Source: Paragyromitra xinjiangensis (Eukaryota > Ascomycota > Pezizomycetes > Pezizales > Discinaceae). Taken from it: a DNA stretch of 64,000 nucleotides. The notes under the pieces were generated by a model, which saw nothing but the letters and a program-made list of their open reading frames with translations, was not told where the DNA came from and ran no database searches. Of the stretch, positions 45,970 to 58,046 are shown piece after piece. Within the stretch, counting starts at the first letter, position 1, and the number at the start of each line of letters is the position of its first letter. Where the stretch lies: positions 1,612,001 to 1,676,000 of the forward strand of contig JBCAMK010000017.1 of the NCBI GenBank assembly GCA_038503065.1. Reading direction: 5' to 3'. The position numbers were made by a program, and so were the translations under genes.

Positions 45970-48900
45970 GATATTTTAGTTAGATGTGCTGCGCGATAAC
46001 TTGAGACTGCTACTTTCAAACTTCATAGCTGGGTTCGGGTCTGAAAAACAAAGGTTCTTGTACATAAATGGTTCTGCAGCTTGTTTCATCTTTACTTCCA
46101 ACAGTTTTTGTTCGCCTTGCTATTCGCATATAGTTGGTATATACTTTGGGGCTGACGGTAGCCGGTCGCGAGCTTATAATTACAAGTCTGTCATTCTAAA
46201 CCCGAACTTTGGGGTATGCTAATTCTAACTACACACCTCACGTCACTTGGCAGTCTCAATGATTGTCTCAAAAGCAACTGACAGGCCATCCCCGCCAAAC
46301 CCGCCAAAAAAGCAGTTGACGCATAAGGATGTGTGACCGCCTCTTGGGGTGGTAATTTACCGGAGCCGAAAAAACTGGACGAAGAAGGAAAACGAGAATC
46401 GCACGGATAGGTTGGGCGCACGCACCCCACAACGTTGACGACAATATCGACAGGGAATAGCCGGCCCAGATCGATGGTATAGGCATCTGTCATACCAGTA
46501 TCAAGGCGTTGATCCTCAACTGCCGTCTCTCAATTTTAGCACCAAAAATTGAGGGGAAAGGTGTTTGCACTCTGGTACTTCTGGATTTCATATCCCTCAA
46601 AAGCGCCGAAGCCGCAGTGAGCAGGCGGGCGGTCGGAGATGTCCTTGGGTAACTCAAGCTTGACGAATTTGGAAGAAGGCTGATACCACAAGTAGGCGCG
46701 GCAACCGACGATTGGTAAATCTAGGTACCAAGAAGCTGCGTTGGGAACGCCAGTACGACGATGATGCGCAGGTCCTTGCCTGAACAATGAGGCTCGAAAA
46801 TCAACTGCCGGTCCTCATCAACTGACAAGATGGGTTTCACAGGATTTCCGATTAATTCATGGATGCGCAGACTATGTACTCCTACTTGAATGACATTTGA
46901 AATGGGCCAATTCAGTGTACTATACGAAACCGTGCTGAACATATGGTTCCACGCGAGATGCAAAGGCAGCCCATTTTTCAAACGCCATTCGTTTATGAGC
47001 ATTCGGGTAGGCGCAGGAGGCAAATATGGATTGATCAATTAATTCCCCCGAGGATTGTTACCAGCAAAAAGCACGCCTAGGCTCCTAGGCCTTGTGCCTT
47101 CTTAGTGGAGCAAAGGAAAATAGCGTTCGCTAATAGCGGCTTCCAATTTACGCTTACTTGGCGCATTCCCGGCCATTCAGAAGTCTTTGAGACCTACTTT
47201 TCAGGCTCCTTATGTCTGCTCTAAGCATATCATAGAGAGAGACAGCTGCAGGATGTAACGCACCATGAAGAAAACGATGAGGTCGAGTCAGGAAGCTGAC
47301 TAATGTTGAGGGGTCTGAGAGTCGGCTCCAATGAATTGGTACAATAGCTCCGGTAGTCTGATAATTGGTTGATTCATCAGATGAACGGTTGTCCGGACGC
47401 AAATTGTACCCCATACTTCGTACGATACCTATCTCACGTGCTAAACCGGTAGTTTCTATCCTCCGAATTTTTCTTTTCTTGCCCCTCTTTCGGTCCTCAT
47501 TCTATTTCTATCCTCTTCGATTTTCTATCCGTTTTACCATGGATTTCAAGCCTACCCGCTGGTAAATAGTTCCGCAAAAGCCGTATGCCCGGTGACAACT
47601 GACGTGAGTCGTGCATCTGGAGTGGGGATAGCACGAATGTAGATCAACCTCACCGTGATGTACTGAAGGAGATACTTCAACTAGCAGCCCTGCAATACTT
47701 GAGTTACTTCGACAATTAACTCACAATACAGATTTCCGTCCTCACAGGACGCCTAACTGCATATCATATCCCCGGTTTGTCTCAGTACAGCCATCCCACT
47801 CATGAAACATCACTCGTTAGGTTGCTTTGAGTCCTAGTTGAACTGATTCGACTGCCTTGATTACGATCTGTGCATCGGCGAAGCCCTCGTCATGCGGATT
47901 GGTCTCCCCCACTACGTACACGAGTTGATGGCAGGAACGGTGCCAGCTGAAACTCAGTCAATGTTAACCAGAAGCACATCTATTTGAAGCGGGCAGGGGT
48001 TCTGCGATAGCAACGAAATGAGCGATTTCTCGATTTTCAGCACAGATTGGTGCAAAGGCTGTTAAGTGCCGCGGACTAAAGGGCCAATAGATAGATGAAG
48101 GACAAGAGGGCTGATCATGAAGAGCAGTGTTAAGTCCTCTTGCTGGTGTTGCAGATGTCTGTAGCGTACTGCCGCAGCTTTGTAGCATGTGCTCAAGTTG
48201 CCCAATTCTCTCTTTCTTTTGCTGTTGGTGCGGTTTCAAGGTCGATGAACAGTTAGAAATGCTTGATAAGCTTAATAAGTCACGAAATATTAGCTAAACG
48301 GTAGAAATTGACAGCAACATTAGTAAAAATGCACATAAAATGCTATGACTGAAATAGGTTCCACACAAAGGGGCGAACATAACTGCCGAAGGTTGTGTTC
48401 TAGCTCGGGAGCTCACGCCCACAAGTTCACAACGCTTTTAACCCTCTCCTAACTTGAGATTTGTGGCGATTGGTGGATAGGTGGCCATGAGCGGCCTTGG
48501 GCTATCAGAGCCAGATAGTCACTAAGATATGCTGCCCCTTGAAACTTGCTAGAACGCTCCACACGCCCCTGGTGTGTTTGACTGGGCCCATCATCATCTG
48601 ATATCACTCGTTTCTCATCAGTAGATGCAAGATTGTCCAACTTGCCAGAGGGGGCAGCACTTCGTTCCGGAGTGAAAGGTGCGATTTTCCCACCCGTGAT
48701 TCGATTCCTATTGCGGATGAATATTCCAGGAAGTTGTCTAGTAGATGAGAGCAAAGTTGAGTTGCTGCTACGCTGAGGGTCGGGTGACTTAACCGTGAGA
48801 CTTAAGCTTAAAGCTGGTGCCAACCCCCTACTTTTTTGGGCCATGATACATCCTACTCGTCCCACTTGTACAGCTAGACATCAGAAAGCTCACTCTGACA

Positions 48901-51884
48901 GGCCCAGATTTTCCTCCAGAAACCGTTCTTTACAACTACTCCAAATACTCTACTTGATTTCCAGTTCCCCATGTACCTCTTGGGAAGAGGTGCATACAAA
49001 CAGCTTATATATCCCGCCCTTCTGTGCTACCCATTTCCCTCGCTTCTCGTCAAACCACCCCACAGAGTACTGGTCTAACCCCAAAATCTCAGTTTTATAT
49101 TGCCCTAGGCCTGGGTTGAGTTCAACCTTTGAAAACCCTTTCAGTTGCTTGACTGAATCCCCTGGCTGAACCACATATATTTAAACCTACAGCTATTAGC
49201 TTCTACATACAGTAAGACAAGACTTCTGAGTACTTACAATAACCAACAACCCTTTTGTTCTCAAGGAGGACTTGTATCGTGCTCTTTTTGTGGAACACAT
49301 ATAGTTCGCACCATATGCCGCTTGCAGGCCTTTGGTATTGGCAACGATCAGGCGGGCCATTTTCCTCTAGAATGTTTCAAAGCTAAAACACCCACTTAGA
49401 GTTCCACGGTGGAGGCGGCTAAGGCTCCGGCTACACGGCTCAACACTAATTAGGTATCCCTCGTTCGATGGCCAACGGATGGTGCATGACAGGCTCGCGC
49501 TGTACCCGCAATAATTCCCGACTGGACAGGCAAGCACTGTCTCTAGCAGATATCGGGGAATGGAGCGCTTTGGCGCAAGTTGCGGCAAAATCTAGTAATA
49601 CTAGGATAAAGGTCCCCAAAGACTTCCAAGGGTAGTGCATTAATCCTATCGTGGGAAGAGTTTTGAAGATTCCCTGTAGCCGTGTAAAGGGAAAGCTAAT
49701 TACTAGTTCTACGCTATATTAAAACAAGCTATTCTTTAGCTAAGCATCTACATCAGGAGAAGTACATTAAAGCAATAATTTTTCAGTGGCGCATATTCGA
49801 CAACATAGATCGAGATACCACTGCAGGGCATGTAGAAACCCCTAATAACGAATAAGAACTAATCACATATGGATCTTGCCACCTGAGCCAGTATCAAACC
49901 TCGTATTGTTACACCTTTCCTGTACCATCCGACCCTTGCGGTTTCAACGGCTTCTAGATGTTCCATGCTCAATTGGCCAACCGTTGGAATTTGCATTCGT
50001 CGGCAAACCAACCAAACATCTACCGATCGAAATGATTTTTGCACTTAGGCTGATCGGGTTGCGCGCATGTTACTTGCATGATCCCAGGCCAGAACTCCGA
50101 GACCACTGAACAAGCCGCATCCCGGCGGATACTCAGACCCTTGCCGCAGATGGACGGACCCTTCCACTGGTTTCCAGACCTAAATCGAACCCCAGCCCAA
50201 CGCAAGTTACACAGGTTCCTAGGTTATTACACCAATGAACTATAGATATCTTTATTTACCGTTACCGCGATATTATTGGCCCTAGCTTCCTATGCTGAAT
50301 TGCAAGAGAAACCCTGTTGGTTCACGGATGACTAGTTCTTATGAGACCAGATCTTATTTCCTTTGATATTCCCGGGGTAAATCTACATCAGCGACTATTC
50401 GTACCAAGTCTATCACCCTTTAGAAGCTCACGTATGAGTAAAAACATGGCGGTCCTGACTTCCGAGACCTTCTATTCCGTCTATGTACATGCCACCCTAC
50501 AAGACCTCTGCGTGCTTACATTCTTGACTGAAACATTATAAAAGTGTGCTAACTATTCGGTCAGTAGTACTGTACTAACTTCTCTTTTTGCCGACTGCAT
50601 ACGAGACAGTTACTAGTGTGATGAGTAGAGTTAACTGAAAACACTAATCAGAGCTCTTAGGACTCAGACAGTCGCCCAGACCGTCCCAGGCCTACCACAA
50701 CATCGAAATCGACTTCCTAGTCAAGATCTCGGGCCAGAGGCGACTACAATTTGTAGTGATTATGTTGGCCGTTAATATGCGACCCAGCGCCAATTCGCTT
50801 TGGGATTTATAGCGCATTAGGAACTGGGATACCAAACACCACCGCACGTGAGATAACCACTACTTGGCTGCCGTTCACCTCCGAAAATAACCTGAAAGTC
50901 GAGCGACAAGGAAGTGTGAGATCGAGCTGATCCTGGACCGGCTACCTATGGGAATTAGCTTCATTATGATCCTCACCAAACAGATGGGAGATCACACAGG
51001 AAATTGCACCACATGAAAGTAGGGATCAAAGTTCCTCACCTCTACAGCTATTCTAGGAGAGTTTGCGACCGAGACTGATCGAAATATCCGGTCTAAAAGT
51101 TTGGCTTGATGTAAAATCTGTTTTGCACGGGCTAATTCCACGCTAGGCGGGGGGTCCCCAGCTATCGCTCGATGACGAACTACGGCATAGAATAGCTATG
51201 TGACCCCATTTTATCGCATCCCAGGGCCTGAATCAAGAGATATTGGTTCCGAAAAAGAACAGATAACCTACGAAGTACCGAGAGCCAAACCGAGTACCTA
51301 TGTAGATTGACCCTGTATGCCTTTCAACCCCCAAATCTCCTGTCAAATTTCCTGAGATTGTTATATCGCCAAACCTTGCGAGACTATCGAGATATTTGAG
51401 GCTTGGAATACAAGTACGAGTTCCTAGCCCTCGACAGCGGCCCTACTCCGAAGCACTAGTTCTGATATAGTGCCTGCAGATTGGTTGGTGGATATCCCTA
51501 GGAGTCGTAGGTATTTTTGTGGGCCTCCAGCTTTGGGTACGGGTTCGACGTGAAAACAGTTGGGGCAATGATGACTGAGTTTTCGAGAGTTGCGGCCGGA
51601 ACGCCACATCGTTCAGGAATGTACTCATGGAAATATTTAGATCTCACAATAGCTACGATGGTAGGTACCTCTAAATGCTGAAGCTCATTGAGTTGAAGTT
51701 GAAGCCTAACAGAATATGTAGGTTGTTCTAATTTTTCAGTTAATTGTCTCAACTATGATGATGCTTGAATTTAACTCTCGAAATTGGGGCAAAGACATGA
51801 CACAAATCAGATCGTCAGGTTCATGAAAGTTGGTAATTTGATGAATTACGCCCCCCCAAGTCAACTATAGTAACGCCTTACAGT
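45970..51884. other. Intergenic, no gene recognised with confidence
   Basis: Several - strand frames lie in sequence between 47414 and 46191 (for example 46721-47038 and 46536-46787) and could be exons or remnants of an unknown gene, but no family motif or clean splice chain links them. Another pair at 48449-48865 and 47964-48239 (-) is Ser/Gln-rich with a weak helical stretch (KERIGQLEHMLQ). I list no gene here. Confidence 0.4.
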
Positions 51885-52863
51885 ACAGTTACGCTGGCTC
51901 GACACTACCTCACTATTCTGTGGATAATCAAAGCTCAAATTCTCCTCTTTTATCGTCGCCTTATGGAGAACCTTGCAACACTTCAACTGGTGGTCAATAT
52001 ATCAGCGGGAGTGATTGCCATCCTCATTAATGCCCTTCACTGTCAGCCCATCTTAAGGCAGTGGAACCCCGATTCAGCTGCAGCTTGCCCACCCCAGATA
52101 AATAACCCAGTTTTTACACTCGTAGTGACCGTAAATGTCTTGACAGATGTTCTCAATAGGTCTCGCTGCGTATCGATATTAGTTTAATAAAACGTTGATT
52201 TTTCTAGTAATTTTGCTCTCATTTCCAATGCTTAGAATCCTTCATCAACCTATGAAAGTTAAGTTGGGACTTGTTGGTGTCTTTGCACTAGGGCTCGTTG
52301 TCATGGTTGTTTCCATAATCCGAGTTGTTACAATCCTTAATACCACCGATATTTTCCTATAAGATTTTACCTACCTCTAAAACCTCACAAACTAATCAGC
52401 TATCCAAGGATCTCAAACCTGAGCTACGTTGAAACCTATGTCGCAATGATAATATCCGCACTGCCATCAGTAAGTATCCAACTGATTATTATTCCAATAG
52501 AATACCTAACTCTAGTAGCTCCGCATTCTATTTCTCGGTCATCGTGGACGCGCCTATGGGTCATCTTGCTCTCAATTCAGTCCTACCAGCACTCCTTCAG
52601 GACTTGCATCAAATAAACCTCACAGTCTAAGGAGTGGCCAACAGCAGTCACGAATCACACATACGGACTCTTACGGCTCGGATATTGAACTAGCAAATGT
52701 CGGGGATAAGGATCCATCAAGTTCTGACAATACTCCAGGCGCTATCCGAAAAACAGCGGAAATATCGGTCCAGACACGGCCAACCGGAACTAGTGATCGG
52801 GAAAGTGATACCAACGCCAAAGGGTTCGATCAATGGGATTCGGACGGACTGAGAAGATTGTAG
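51885..52863 (+). pseudogene. Broken rhodopsin-domain (PTH11/SAT20-type) membrane protein gene
   Basis: In order on the + strand: a transmembrane segment ILWIIKAQILLFYRRL (about 51906-51960); NISAGVIAILINALHCQPIL with RQW (from 51994), the family's C.P(I/V)...W signature; FTLVVTVNVLTDVL (52110); and LSFPMLRILHQPMKVKLGL with GVFALG and SIIRVVTIL (about 52215-52345), the classic middle of this family. Then come SYVETYVAMIISALPS (about 52420) and a polar tail with SYGSDIELANVGDK. The first two membrane segments and a start are missing. The frames either side of 52190 cannot be joined by normal splice sites without a frame break, and no donor follows NTTDIFL. It is probably a 5'-truncated, frameshifted relic. 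Intact members are seven-helix fungal membrane proteins. Confidence 0.65.
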
Positions 52864-53152
52864 TGTGGTGAAAGTGGACATGAACCTGTAGCGACTGAAT
52901 AAGTCGGTAGATTAAGAATACAGCGCACTGTGCGTCCAATATGCTGTGTCTTGTAGCTTGAATGAATGGATTTAAGCACATTTTGTAGATAAATCCATAA
53001 GTAGAAAAAAAAGGGTTACAATATATCGTAGATCTGTGTTCGTGGAAGATGTTTTGAACTGCAAAAACGCTACATAAGCCACTTCCTCATCATATACGGT
53101 TAAGTTAGATGGAACAATCAGTTTCAATTATCCCCCTGTACCTTGAATAGTT

Positions 53153-53599
53153 ATGGTGGGTGTCAGCTTAAACCCGGACCAATTAAAATCGGGTATGGAA
53201 CACCATGTCTCACCAAACATCCACTAAATTCCGCATATAACTCTTCAATTTGAAAATTTTTATCAAAAATCTCCCTAAATCAAAACCCTCCTAGAAATAC
53301 ACTCTATAGCTCTATAGATGCTTGAGCTTCCCCCAAGAAGCCAAATATGGGGGGCAATGCCCCTGTGTATATTTAGTCACACCCTTAGTATTCCTTAGAA
53401 CGTTCCATTTCATGCATTTCACCACCAAAAGTGAGTTTTTATTCCGCCACAACCACCTGCTACCATACCTTGAAAAAAGATATGGAGCTTCAATAGTATC
53501 ATATGAAGTCATATATCTTTTTGCTAACAATTATATTGGCTGTGGGTGGTGGAATAACGGCTCAAAAAGCTGGTCCGGGTTAAGGGCGACACCCGCCAT
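53153..53599. mobile_element. Foldback repeat, about 447 bases (copy 2 of the junction repeat)
   Basis: The left arm 53153-53181 and right arm 53571-53599 pair over about 29 bases with roughly five mismatches (atgg.gggtgtc and acccggacca). The right half aligns with 10990-11212. It has no coding capacity, so it is probably a non-autonomous transposon. A weaker internal inverted pair lies around 53470-53525. Confidence 0.6.
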
Positions 53600-54140
53600 A
53601 GATGGCCCATTTTGGTATTATACTACATGCCCAGAATCTTTTGATTTACATGGGCTTTCCCATCATCAGCCGTCTTTCGTTATTTGAAACCTGTTCCACA
53701 AACGTACCTTTCCCATTCCCCAGCACTTCCGCAGGTAGATGATTTGTAAGGAGCGGAATGACGAGACATTCTATGCAAGCCACAAATATGGCTGACCTCC
53801 CGTCTACCCCAGAGTATCTTTTCACAGTTCACACCAGAAAAGCTTAAAGCGGTCATGATCAAGGTAAATAATAAAGCTCCGCCTGGGCGCTAGCTAGTTA
53901 CGAGGAACTGGCAACGAAATAGCACACATTAATATCAGCTTAAATTCTTTGCTGTTATGTCCAGCATCTATTGATCTGTAGAGCTTGTTAATGGATATCT
54001 TCCCCCTGATAAGTGCACAGCCAGCGAAATTTGAGCGCATAGATTACTCACCCCGTAGGGTGGGGTAAGAGTATACGTACAGTGTAGCGCCATGCATGCG
54101 CAAGCATTTCTCGATAGGAACTGTGGCCCCTGTTTCTGCT

Positions 54141-54380
54141 GGCGAATTCAAAAAATATCGAGCGAGCTGAAACCCTAACCCACGCTGGGTGCGTGGGCCA
54201 TCCACACCCCAAAAAATTTGTGGTTTATTTTTAAGACCGCTAAGTGCTTCTTACCTCTTATATTTTAATTTTCAACTATTCCGGAGCTGCTTAGACCCAA
54301 TTGCTGAAGTTAGATGTATCTGTCGCTACTCTGAGTGTGGGTTAGGGTTTTCAGCTCGCTCGATACTAAAAATTCGCTAG
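54141..54380. mobile_element. MITE-like element with about 45-base inverted ends containing CCCTAACCC
   Basis: The left end (gcgaatt..., then atcgagcgagctgaaa and ccctaacccac) is repeated in reverse at 54333-54378 with small gaps. The CCCTAACCC in each end resembles a telomere word, but here it is part of the terminal repeat. TA next to the right end and TG next to the left may be a worn TA duplication. There is no coding capacity. Confidence 0.75.
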
Positions 54381-54990
54381 AGCAGTCGTTACCATAAAGA
54401 CGAGTACAGTAGCAACCATCGATCGAGTGAGTAATTATGACTTTAGAAGAAATTACGTGAAAGACCCTAGCTTGCCTGACTTCTCGATAGGTCCTTAACC
54501 AACTTTCCCCATCTTATCGCCCAAGATAGGCGACTAGGGGGATGAGTGAGAGCCCACCGTGGTTGCTCCACTCACTAAGTATAGGTGGTAAAGTAGCTTT
54601 TATGGTAAAGCCTTTTAATTACAAATATCAAAATTTATTTTATAAACCTACAAGGACGTACTCGGGTCAAGCATATGGAGATGAAACAGGTCTCACAATC
54701 TTTCTATGATGACCACAGAGCGGGAAATTCCGATGTTCCATCTCTACGAGTACAAGGAGCTGGGTAGTACCCGAAATACTGGCCAGGAGTAAATATATGC
54801 ATGACGTAGTGTGAAGCACCCGGTTTGCCTCTGATACGACCTGATGCTATACTTGCAATTGGCCTGTGATAGTGCCGGAATTTTTTGGGTGGCATAACTT
54901 GGCAACGATGCCATGGTTTGTAGAACGTGTATTTCATATCACTCAGGCATGCCCTAGAAACTGCCCTCACTAGATTGGGGCGCCAGTACA

Positions 54991-55125
54991 GCTAGTTGGC
55001 GGACCTGATTATACCCACACAAATGCACATAACAAGGTTTGCAAAATTGACCCAATCGAACCTTCTCGCTGGTTGAGAGGTGGCCCGTGTCCGCCAACTG
55101 ACCAGGCGCACCATTAGGCTGGGCT
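54991..55125. mobile_element. MITE family B, copy 2 (inverted, shortened)
   Basis: It matches the reverse complement of 38486-38675 closely (gttggcggacctgattatac, aaatgcacataacaaggttt, ccaatcgaaccttctcgct). About 21 interior bases are missing and the left end is truncated after agttggcggac. The close match suggests activity more recent than the kinase duplication. Confidence 0.82.
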
Positions 55126-56389
55126 GGGATAAAACTACTTGGGCGATGAGTCTTGTACGGCAGACTGCTGGATCGATCATGTGTATGGGTTAACGTAGGC
55201 GGGAGTTGGGTTGGGCCGCGCGCTATGACCACTAAATAAAGTTATTCAATCTAAGGCCACCCACTTGACAAAACCGGTAAGTTCAAGTTTTTCCCGGTCC
55301 AGGCCCCTAGACTCGAGTAGTTGCATGCCGAGTGATACCATATGTATGAAAGACATGACCTCGTGCACTGGCAACTAATTGGCATCTGACAGACAGGGGT
55401 TTTGAGTCTAAGTAAGGAATAGATTGGTGTTCGCCAATAGCTAGTGGCCAGGAGCCTGGCTGGGCACGAGACTACCAGGAGTGTAATGGGAAAAGATTTA
55501 AAAGCGAATCCATATCCCATCTGCTACAACAGAAAACTTCAAGTTGAACCAACGCATGTTTTATACTCTATCCTAGTTGAGCACCAGAGGTATATTGGTA
55601 TTTATTCTAAGTAAGTCTAGAAATTACCCTGGCTAATTGTCTTTTGGTCTGCAATACTTACTAGTTCTCACAGATAGTCTATTCAAAAAGAGCAACTTGG
55701 TACAATAACCTTTATCTCATCACTCTTGTTTAGAACCTTCTAACATTTTTGGGACCCGGCTACAGTCGTATTTTCTCCCCCCAGCGAGCGCCAGCACCTC
55801 GATTACGAGTCAGAAGATAGCGCCAAGGCTATTTTGCTGCCCATCCACCCACATGCACTTGGCCAGTATAAATATGAGAGACTCCGGTCTTCGATTCCGG
55901 TCTTCGACTCCTCTATCTAAGACTTTTTGCGGAATGACAGGAAGGCATCTTGGGGTTATGCATGAGATGGAGGTTGGGATCTCGGTTGGCTTGATTCTGT
56001 AGTTTCTGCACTATGTCCCTGCTGTGAATGTGGGACATGAGGTTTTTATTTAGCTTGGCTCAGGGTTGCCCATGTTTTTAGTGGATGGAGGAAAGCGCAA
56101 CCATCAAGCTTGCCCGAAAGCTGAGTTATCCGAAGTGAGGTGAAACATAAACTATTGGATAGAAGTTTTTTGCACCAGTAACACTCTTCAATTTTTGAAC
56201 CTAAAACCAAAGTCGTGTAAGGAAACTAATATAAATTCAAGAGTTCCTGTTCGCCCCAGACAACCCAATAACCCAAACCCACCCTAACTCCATAAAGATA
56301 AACTAAAAAAAATCCATGATAAAGAAACGAAATTAATCTTGATTAACTCTGCCGTCCGAGGACCTTGCCTCCTAGTTCATCTATCCCGA

Positions 56390-58046
56390 TCACGGGCCTT
56401 GATCAATGCTCCAGATCATTGTTCCACCCAGACATCTTGAATTGGCATAGTTCGTTTTCAATTCATACGTATCGGCGTCGTCATAAAGGATTAGTTGGTT
56501 AGTTCCATATGTTGTTTGTTTAACCATGGCGCCTATAATCGGAGAATGGAATCATTAGTAAGAGAAAATCTATAAAGAGGTGGTGGTAGACAAACTAGGA
56601 ATAAGTGTGGTTGTGGCGTCCTCTGCTTTAATGATGCTGTTAATCTCTAGATTTGAGAGCAAGCCTGGACACTCGGTACAAGCACCAGCGATACCCCCAC
56701 CGGCGTAAGGACAACCCACTCCGCCGCATGCTGAGCCGGTCATTGTATAGGAGACTCCTTAAATATGTATAGCATTAGACTAACGAGACCGAGAGAAAAT
56801 TAGTGGACACCAAGAACGCACCGTAGTAGGCAAGTCCGAGATTGATCTTTGCCGGGGAGACATCCGCAAACCAGAGTGGTGTAAGTTTTGAGTCCGTCAG
56901 GGTTATGTCAGTGTTTGAGAGAGCTGTGTCGGAGGATGAAGGCGAATCCTATTGGACGAATTAGAGATTACTCAGGCAAAATAAGGTTCTATACACATGC
57001 ATACCACAGGAACATGATAATCATAAGACATGAAATTGAAGAAATCCACGTATTGTTCCATCCCTTTGACATCGATATGTTTCAGGGCGTCAATGTCAGT
57101 TACTAATGCTACGCTGAGGCCGTAGTCCGTGCCAAAGGCGGTTCTCGTTTCCTTCATTAGGGCAACAAAGTTGACGGTATCGGCAGGTGTCCCACCACGT
57201 CCACTGTCGACGGGCCATTCCCAATCGATATCAACTCCTTGGAAACCGTATTTATTCATGTAGGCGATCAAATTTTTGATCCACTTGGCACGGTTTGTAG
57301 AAGAGTTGGCCATTATTGCCCAGTTATTCTTCGTTGAACTTGTAGGGTTCTAAGATGAGTTAGCTCCGACCTGCTCAACCTAGTCCTAGTATCTCTCACA
57401 TTGAATCCACCTCCGCCGATCGAAATCCATGTTTGTAGATTGTGTGTTTTCAGCGCAGTGAACTCGCTGTAGGCGCTTTCACTGCCCTCTCTCTCGGGAT
57501 AGAAATCAAAGTTGACAGAGTCAAACAACGCAAAAGCAAAGTTGATGTGCGTAAGGCCAGTAGTGTCGATAGCACTTGGCGACACAGCATTGCAAGGTCG
57601 ACTGATAGCACTAAATAGATCTATTAGAAAAGAACTTTTAGAATTTACGCGTAATATACTTACTATGCGAGATAGTATCCAATTTTCCTTGCTGCCGCAG
57701 AATTCCCATTACATGAGGGAGGTTCTATGATACTGGAAGACCCAAACCCTCGCTGAGAAAGGCTGTTACAATGGTCTGTCGTAGTTCCACACCATCCACT
57801 AGCAGAACAGCAGGTGTTGAAGGGGCATTTTTGGCTCCCACCCTCAGAGCCGGCCCCACATTCCGTAAAATCTTGACGAGTCTAGAATTGGGAAATTAGC
57901 ATAGGATGAAATATAATATGTGGACTTGGACATACAAAGATAGAACTTGTCATGAGAGAGCGGGTAATCATTGGAGCGGCCATAACTACTTCTGAGCATG
58001 CTAGGAAGAGTCCAGCTGCTTTTAAAAGAGTTGAGACGACTTTCAT
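56390..58046 (-). CDS. Secreted GH18 chitinase with hevein-type chitin-binding module
   Basis: Seven exons on the - strand (57936-58046, 57664-57881, 57400-57601, 57005-57349, 56822-56948, 56596-56757, 56390-56532), all with GT...AG introns of 48-64 bases, give 435 aa. A signal peptide (MKVVSTLLKAAGLFLACSEV) is followed by a CBM18/hevein module (C45 to C75; CPFNTCCSASGWCGTTTDHC). The GH18 barrel starts at KIGYYLAY and carries HINFAFALF, SIGGGGFN and the active-site motif GFQGVDIDWEW with catalytic E221; Gln replaces the first Asp of the usual FDG. MSYDYH and MIWSIDQ follow, and the frame ends two residues later without the long tail of killer-toxin-like relatives. It should hydrolyse chitin outside the cell, in wall remodelling, nutrition or competition. 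Confidence 0.9.

Larger units (their letters stand above)
52864..56389. other. Intergenic repeat-rich region, no gene
   Basis: This stretch contains three foldback or MITE-type elements (53153, 54141, 54991) but no recognisable coding sequence. The open frame 53322-53687 lies inside the foldback repeat and has no family resemblance. Confidence 0.55.

Noticed and set aside
46191..47414. Series of - strand open frames that might be one gene
   Set aside because: I could not join them with convincing splice sites and recognised no family; noted only in the intergenic entry.
47964..48865. Possible two-exon - strand gene with a helical, Gln-rich second part
   Set aside because: The frames do not join at clear splice sites, and no DNA-binding or other domain is visible.
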